A DNA stretch of 18,929 bases from Conexibacter sp. (GTDB taxonomy: Bacteria > Actinomycetota > Thermoleophilia > Solirubrobacterales > Solirubrobacteraceae): NCBI GenBank assembly GCA_025964055.1, contig JAOPZP010000078.1, forward strand, positions 1-18,929, read 5' to 3'. Positions within the stretch are counted from its first letter, which is position 1. The number at the start of each line of letters is the position of its first letter. The notes under the pieces were generated by a model that saw nothing but the letters and a program-made list of their open reading frames with translations, was not told the DNA's origin and searched no databases. Shown one piece after another: positions 14,871 to 18,929 of this stretch. Made by a program: the position numbers and the translations under genes.

Positions 14871-16096
14871 GCACGGCGGCGATCACCCGCAACCTGCGCG
14901 CGCCCGACGGCGGCCCGAGCTCGGGCCTGACGCGCGAGCGCGCGCTGGGCTGGGGCGGCATCGCGCTCGGGATCCTCGCGTTCCTTATGACGCTGCCGCC
15001 GTTCGAGGTCCGCTCGATCGGACCGTCGGTGGTGCTCGCGGTGCTCGCCGCCGGCCTCGGCGTCGCGGCGATCGTGGGCGGGGAGCGCCGGCTCGGGGGC
15101 GGCGCGATCGCCGCGGCGATCGTCGGCGTCCTCGGCGCCTACGGCGCGACGCGCTCGGGCACCTCGCACCTGGAGGTCGTGGTCTCCTGGGGCGCGCTCA
15201 CCGCGGCGATGCTGCGCTACGCCACGCCGCTGACGTTCGCCGCGCTGGGCGGCCTGGTCAGCGAGCGCGCCGGCGTGGTCAACATCGCCCTGGAGGGCAT
15301 GATGCTCATGGGCGCGTTCTTCGCCGCCTGGGGCGCCGACAAGACCGGCACGTGGGTAGGCGGCATCCTCATCGGCGTGCTGGCGGGCATGGCGCTGGCG
15401 CTCGTGCACGCGATCTTCGCGGTCTCGCTGCGCTCCGACCAGATCGTGGTCGGCACCGGGCTGAACTTCGTCGCGCTCGGCGTCACGGGCTACATGTACG
15501 TCAACTCCTACGGCGCCCAGGGCACGCCCGACAACCTGCCGTCGGTCCCCGAGGTCAACCTCCCCACCGACTCGCTCGGCTTCATCGGGCAGGCGATCAG
15601 CCAGCTCAACCTGCTGGTCTGGGGCTCGCTGCTGGCGGTCGTGCTCGTGTGGCTGCTCGTCTTCCGCACGCGCACGGGGCTGCGCCTGCGGTCGGTGGGG
15701 GAGAACCCGCGCGCGGCCGAGACCGTCGGCATCGGCGTCTACCGGACGCGCTACGCGGCGGTCGTGGCCTCGGGCGGCCTGGCCGCGCTGGGCGGCGCGT
15801 TCCTGTCGATCGGCTTCGTCCACTCGTTCTCGCAGAACATGACCGCCGGCCGCGGCTTCATCGCGCTGGCCGCGCTGATCGCCGGGCGCTGGCGGCCGGG
15901 CGGGGTGCTCGCCGCGACGCTGCTGTTCGGCTTCTCCAGCGCGCTGGCCCAGCGCCTGCCGGAGTTCTCACCGTCGCTGGCCACGCTCTTCCAGGCGCTG
16001 CCCTACGTGCTGACGCTGATCGCCGTGGCGGGCGTGGTCGGCCGCTCGACGCCGCCGGCGGCCGACGGCGTGCCGTACCAGCGCGAAGGGAACTAG
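14867..16096 (+). CDS. Nucleoside ABC importer permease 2 (NupQ-like), N-terminally extended
   Basis: A 409-residue inner-membrane permease and partner of permease 1. The conserved domain begins near residue 115, with the signature SERAGVVNIALEGMMLMGAF at about 132-151 and a GENPRAAETVGIGV motif later on. B. subtilis NupQ is about 320 residues; here roughly 100 extra residues at the N-terminus carry three likely membrane spans (about 29-43, 51-71, 78-94). The role of this extension is unknown. It is the last gene of the transporter block; a 97-bp gap with imperfect repeats follows. The start overlaps the previous stop (ATGA). Confidence 0.92.
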   Translation: MSTAAITRNLRAPDGGPSSGLTRERALGWGGIALGILAFLMTLPPFEVRSIGPSVVLAVLAAGLGVAAIVGGERRLGGGAIAAAIVGVLGAYGATRSGTSHLEVVVSWGALTAAMLRYATPLTFAALGGLVSERAGVVNIALEGMMLMGAFFAAWGADKTGTWVGGILIGVLAGMALALVHAIFAVSLRSDQIVVGTGLNFVALGVTGYMYVNSYGAQGTPDNLPSVPEVNLPTDSLGFIGQAISQLNLLVWGSLLAVVLVWLLVFRTRTGLRLRSVGENPRAAETVGIGVYRTRYAAVVASGGLAALGGAFLSIGFVHSFSQNMTAGRGFIALAALIAGRWRPGGVLAATLLFGFSSALAQRLPEFSPSLATLFQALPYVLTLIAVAGVVGRSTPPAADGVPYQREGN

Positions 16097-16099
16097 GCG

Positions 16100-16129
16100 G
16101 CGAAGCCTCGCCCAGAGGGCTCGTTTCGC
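16100..16129 (+). terminator. Imperfect hairpin after the transporter operon
   Basis: GCGAAGC at 16100-16106 can pair with G-TTTCGC near 16123-16129, enclosing a small inner stem GCCC-AGA-GGGC (16110-16120) with an internal loop. There is no U-run after it, so it is at best a weak or factor-assisted terminator. Confidence 0.3.
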
Positions 16130-16153
16130 TGCGGGTGCTCGCCCAGGGGCTCG
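16107..16153. repeat. Near-identical direct repeat in the gap before deoC
   Basis: CTCGCCCAGAGGGCTCG (16107-16123) recurs as CTCGCCCAGGGGCTCG (16138-16153) with one base missing. Each copy is itself partly self-complementary (GCCC/GGGC). Function unknown; tandem hairpins or paired binding sites are possible. Confidence 0.45.
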
Positions 16154-16180
16154 CTCCCGCGGCCGGGGGCTCCATCGGCC

Positions 16181-16186
16181 TATCCT
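16181..16186 (+). promoter_or_regulatory. -10-like box TATCCT for the deoC operon
   Basis: The box ends 7 nt before the deoC ATG (16194) with no Shine-Dalgarno sequence, so it predicts a leaderless transcript for deoC and the aldehyde dehydrogenase genes. No convincing -35 is visible. Confidence 0.5.
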
Positions 16187-16193
16187 GGATCCC

Positions 16194-17087
16194 ATGAGCG
16201 GACCGAGGACCCTGCCGCACGTCGACCGGGTCGGCATCCAAGAGCGGGTCGACGCGCTGGCCAAGCGCTCCATCAAGGCCGAGGCCAAGCGCCAGGGGAT
16301 CCTGCTGGCGATCTCCGTGCTCGACCTCACGACGCTGGAGGGCGCCGACACCCCCGGCAAGGTGCGCCAGCTGGCGGCCAAGGCGGTGACGCCGTCGCCG
16401 GCCTACCCCGAGGTCCCGTCGTGTGCGGCGGTGTGCGTCTACCCGTCGATGGTGTCGGTCGCGCTGGACGCCGTCGCGGGCACGGGCGTGCACGTCGCGT
16501 CGGTGGCGACGGGGTTCCCGGCGGGGCAGACGCCGCTGGCGACGCGCCTGGAGGAGGTGCGCCTCGCGGTCGCCGACGGCGCCGACGAGATCGACATGGT
16601 GATCTCGCGCGACGCCTACCTCTCCGGGGACGACGCGCGCGTGATCGACGAGATCGAGCAGATCAAGGACGCGTGCGGGCCGGCGCACCTGAAGGTCATC
16701 CTCGAGACCGTCGAGCTCGGCTCCTACGACCACGTGCGCCACGCCTCGATGCTCGCGATGGACGCGGGCGCCGACTTCATCAAGACCTCGACGGGCAAGG
16801 CCGCCGAGGGTGCGACGCCCGGCGTGATCCTCGTCATGCTCGAGGCCATCCGCGACTACGTGCAGCGCACGGGTCGCGTGGTCGGCATGAAGCCCGCGGG
16901 CGGCGTCTCGACGAGCAAGGCGGCGCTCGCCGTGCTCGTGCTCGTCAAGGAGACGCTGGGCGACGACTGGCTGACGCCCGACCGCCTGCGCATCGGCGCC
17001 TCGTCGGTGCTCAACGACCTGCTGCTGCAGTACGCCAAGACCGAGACCGGTCGCTACGGCCGGGCCGAGGACTTCTCGAAGGAGTGA
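16194..17087 (+). CDS. deoC: Deoxyribose-phosphate aldolase
   Basis: A 297-residue class I aldolase that splits 2-deoxyribose-5-phosphate into glyceraldehyde-3-phosphate and acetaldehyde. Active-site residues: Asp134 in DEIDMV, the Schiff-base Lys197 in FIKTSTGK (195-202), and the assisting Lys233 in GMKPAGGVST (231-240). It is longer than E. coli DeoC (259 residues), with a ~30-residue basic N-terminal segment and a short C-terminal tail, as in the longer DeoC type. It is the first gene of a three-gene unit with two aldehyde dehydrogenases. The last codons contain AAGGAG, which serves as ribosome-binding site for the next gene. Upstream phosphorylases supply deoxyribose-1-phosphate, but the phosphopentomutase that links them is not in this window. 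Confidence 0.96.
   Translation: MSGPRTLPHVDRVGIQERVDALAKRSIKAEAKRQGILLAISVLDLTTLEGADTPGKVRQLAAKAVTPSPAYPEVPSCAAVCVYPSMVSVALDAVAGTGVHVASVATGFPAGQTPLATRLEEVRLAVADGADEIDMVISRDAYLSGDDARVIDEIEQIKDACGPAHLKVILETVELGSYDHVRHASMLAMDAGADFIKTSTGKAAEGATPGVILVMLEAIRDYVQRTGRVVGMKPAGGVSTSKAALAVLVLVKETLGDDWLTPDRLRIGASSVLNDLLLQYAKTETGRYGRAEDFSKE
17079..17084 (+). promoter_or_regulatory. Ribosome-binding site AAGGAG for aldehyde dehydrogenase 1
   Basis: AAGGAG lies 7 nt before the GTG at 17092, inside the last two codons (Lys-Glu) of deoC. It is the clearest Shine-Dalgarno sequence in the window and fixes the GTG start. Confidence 0.75.
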
Positions 17088-17091
17088 TCGC

Positions 17092-18630
17092 GTGAGCGAG
17101 ACGACGACCGAGCCGCAGGTCGCGGCGACCAACGGACACGCGGCGGCCCGGGCCGCTGCGCCGCAGGCCCCCACGGCCTCGCGCGCGCCCGTGCGCTGGG
17201 AGTACGCGCCGGCGCCCGAGTCCACCGACCACGTCCGGCTGCGCGACCGCTACGGGCTGTTCATCGGGGGCGCGTTCGTCGAGCCCGCCGAGGGCCGCTA
17301 CGCGCCGACGATCAACCCGGCGACCGAGGAGCCGCTGGCCGAGGTCGCGCAGGCGTCGGCCGCCGACGTGGAGCGCGCGGTCGCGGCGGCGCGCGCGGCG
17401 CAGGGCGCCTGGGCGGCGCTCCCGGGCCTGGAGCGCGGCAAGTACGTCTTCCGCATCGCGCGCCTGATCCAGGAGCGCGCCCGCGAGCTGGCGATCGTCG
17501 AGACGCTCGACGGCGGCAAGCCGATCAAGGAGTCGCGCGACGTCGACATCCCGCTGGCCGCCGCGCACTTCTTCTACTACGCGGGCTGGGCCGACAAGCT
17601 CGCGTATGCGCTGCCCGGCGGGGGCGCGATCGCCCCGCGCGGCGTGGTCGGCCAGATCGTGCCGTGGAACTTCCCGCTGCTGATGGCCGCGTGGAAGCTG
17701 GCGCCGGCGCTGGCGACCGGCAACGTGGCGATCCTCAAGCCCGCCGACACGACGCCGCTGACCGCGCTGCTGCTCGCCGAGATCCTGCAGGAGGCCGAGC
17801 TGCCCGACGGGGTCGTCTCGATCCTGCCGGGCGACGGCTCTGCGGGCGCGGCGCTGGTCCGCGCCGAGGGCATCGACAAGATCGCGTTCACCGGCTCGAC
17901 CGCCGTCGGCCGCGACATCCAGGCCGCGCTGGCCGGGACCGACGTCGGGCTGACGCTCGAGCTCGGCGGCAAGTCGGCCAACATCGTCTTCGAGGACGCG
18001 GCGCTCGACCAGGCGGTCGAGGGCATCGTCCAGGGGATCTTCTTCAACCAGGGGCATGTGTGCTGCGCGGGCTCCCGCCTGCTGGTCCAGGAGTCGGTCG
18101 CCGAGGACGTGATCGACCGGCTCTGGACGCGGATGCAGAAGCTCCGCGTCGGCGACCCCCTGGACAAGAACACCGACGTCGGCGCGATCAACTCGGCCGC
18201 GCAGCTGTCGCGGATCGGCGAGCTGGTCGCCGCCGGCGTGGACGAGGGCGCCGGACTGCGGCAGGTCAGCTGCGCGCTGCCCGACCGCGGCTACTGGTTC
18301 GCCCCGGCGCTGTTCACCGAGGCCTCGCCCGCGCACCGCATCTCGCGCGAGGAGATCTTCGGGCCGGTGCTGGCGATCACCACGTTCCGCACGCACGCCG
18401 AGGCGGTGGAGAAGGCCAACAACTCCAACTACGGCCTGGCCGCCGGGATCTGGACCGACAAGGGGTCCAAGGCCTTCGAGGTCGCTGCGAAGCTGCAGGC
18501 CGGCGTCGTCTGGCAGAACACCTACAACCACTTCGACCCGACGGCGGCGTTCGGCGGGTTCAAGGAGAGCGGCTTCGGCCGCGAGGGCGGTGCCGCCGGC
18601 CTGCGTCCCTACGTCCGGCAGGGAGCATGA
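17092..18630 (+). CDS. NAD(P)+-dependent aldehyde dehydrogenase 1
   Basis: A 512-residue cytosolic enzyme oxidising an aldehyde to the acid. Seen: PWNFPLLM at 191-198 (Asn193), the coenzyme loop FTGSTAVG at 266-273, LELGGKS with general-base Glu290, and NQGHVCCAGSR, where Cys324 aligns with the catalytic nucleophile of ALDH2-type enzymes (Cys325 is its neighbour). The C-terminal GGFKESGFGREGG motif is intact. The first ~45 residues are Ala/Pro/Thr-rich and disordered-looking, beyond the usual ALDH start. Position 4 bp after deoC, with the Shine-Dalgarno inside deoC, makes acetaldehyde from DeoC the likely substrate, giving acetate; this is inference from context. Its stop overlaps the start of a second dehydrogenase. 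Confidence 0.93.
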   Translation: MSETTTEPQVAATNGHAAARAAAPQAPTASRAPVRWEYAPAPESTDHVRLRDRYGLFIGGAFVEPAEGRYAPTINPATEEPLAEVAQASAADVERAVAAARAAQGAWAALPGLERGKYVFRIARLIQERARELAIVETLDGGKPIKESRDVDIPLAAAHFFYYAGWADKLAYALPGGGAIAPRGVVGQIVPWNFPLLMAAWKLAPALATGNVAILKPADTTPLTALLLAEILQEAELPDGVVSILPGDGSAGAALVRAEGIDKIAFTGSTAVGRDIQAALAGTDVGLTLELGGKSANIVFEDAALDQAVEGIVQGIFFNQGHVCCAGSRLLVQESVAEDVIDRLWTRMQKLRVGDPLDKNTDVGAINSAAQLSRIGELVAAGVDEGAGLRQVSCALPDRGYWFAPALFTEASPAHRISREEIFGPVLAITTFRTHAEAVEKANNSNYGLAAGIWTDKGSKAFEVAAKLQAGVVWQNTYNHFDPTAAFGGFKESGFGREGGAAGLRPYVRQGA

Positions 18631-18929
18631 GCCCGATGCGCGTCGCGGTCGCCAAGACCTACAAGCTGTACATCGGGGGCGCGTTCGTGCGCTCGGAGTC
18701 CGGCCGCCACGACCCGGCGCTCGACCACGCGGGCGAGCACGTCGCCAACGTCCCGCGCGGCTCGCGCAAGGACGTGCGCGACGCGGTGAAGGCCGCGCGC
18801 AGGGCGCAGGCCGGCTGGGCCAAGCGCACCGCCTACAACCGCGGGCAGGTCCTCTACCGCGCGGCCGAAGCCGTGGAGTCGCGCTCGGCCGAGCTGGTCG
18901 AGCAGGCGGTCGCGGTCCGCGGCTTCGAG
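18627..18929 (+). CDS. Aldehyde dehydrogenase 2, 5' part only (runs off window)
   Basis: 101 codons with no stop before the window edge. The ATG at 18627 overlaps the previous stop (ATGA); a second ATG three codons on is also possible. The visible N-terminus reads YKLYIGGAFVRSESGR, then DVRDAVKAARRAQAGWAKRTAYNRGQVLYRAAE, which aligns with the start of aldehyde dehydrogenase 1 (LFIGGAFVEPAEGR, DVERAVAAARAAQGAWA). It is a diverged paralogue without the long Ala/Pro tail. The catalytic residues lie beyond the window, so activity cannot be judged. Confidence 0.85.
   Translation, partial: MSPMRVAVAKTYKLYIGGAFVRSESGRHDPALDHAGEHVANVPRGSRKDVRDAVKAARRAQAGWAKRTAYNRGQVLYRAAEAVESRSAELVEQAVAVRGFE

Noticed and set aside
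1..18929. Phage, transposon, CRISPR, toxin-antitoxin or defence genes
   Set aside because: None seen: no transposase, integrase, repeat-spacer array, nuclease-type ORF or tRNA-like structure, and base composition looks even across the window.

Overview
The window is very GC-rich, densely coded actinobacterial chromosome. Gene content, short intergenic gaps, frequent ATGA/GTGA overlaps and GTG starts would suit a Thermoleophilia/Solirubrobacterales-type organism (Conexibacter or Baekduia-like). That placement is inference from resemblance; no marker gene is present. No tRNA, rRNA, CRISPR array or insertion sequence was seen, and no gap between genes exceeds 130 bp.

Left part (1-6092). The window opens in the C-terminal half of a ChrA-type chromate transporter, convergent with a small MerR-family regulator. 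A short intergenic region with two TGACC/GGTCA inverted repeats separates the MerR gene from a rightward group: a MEDS-domain protein with an RsbW-like ATPase domain, an acyl-CoA dehydrogenase, a flavin/2Fe-2S reductase and a membrane fatty-acid desaturase. The last two resemble the mycobacterial Rv3230c-DesA3 acyl-CoA desaturase pair. A TetR regulator lies tail-to-tail with the desaturase; the two stop codons abut in a TGATCA.

Central and right part (6100-18929). This is a nucleoside salvage and catabolism locus. Uracil phosphoribosyltransferase (upp), apparently cotranscribed with the TetR gene, diverges from a run of four genes linked by ATGA overlaps: an unusual CYTH-cytidine deaminase fusion, purine nucleoside phosphorylase, thymidine/pyrimidine phosphorylase and an adenosine-deaminase family protein. 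Next comes a BMP-family nucleoside ABC importer (lipoprotein, double ATPase, two permeases; NupNOPQ-like). The last block is deoxyribose-phosphate aldolase followed by two aldehyde dehydrogenases, the second cut by the window edge. Read together: nucleosides are imported, deaminated and phosphorolysed. The (deoxy)ribose-1-phosphate, after a phosphopentomutase not present here, feeds DeoC, and the acetaldehyde produced is oxidised by the dehydrogenases. Uracil is recaptured by Upp.

Two things stand out. One is the in-frame CYTH-cytidine deaminase fusion. The other is a repeated promoter layout in which a -10-like TANNNT/TANNNC box sits about 6-11 nt before the start codon of seven genes that head transcription units, which predicts leaderless or nearly leaderless transcripts.
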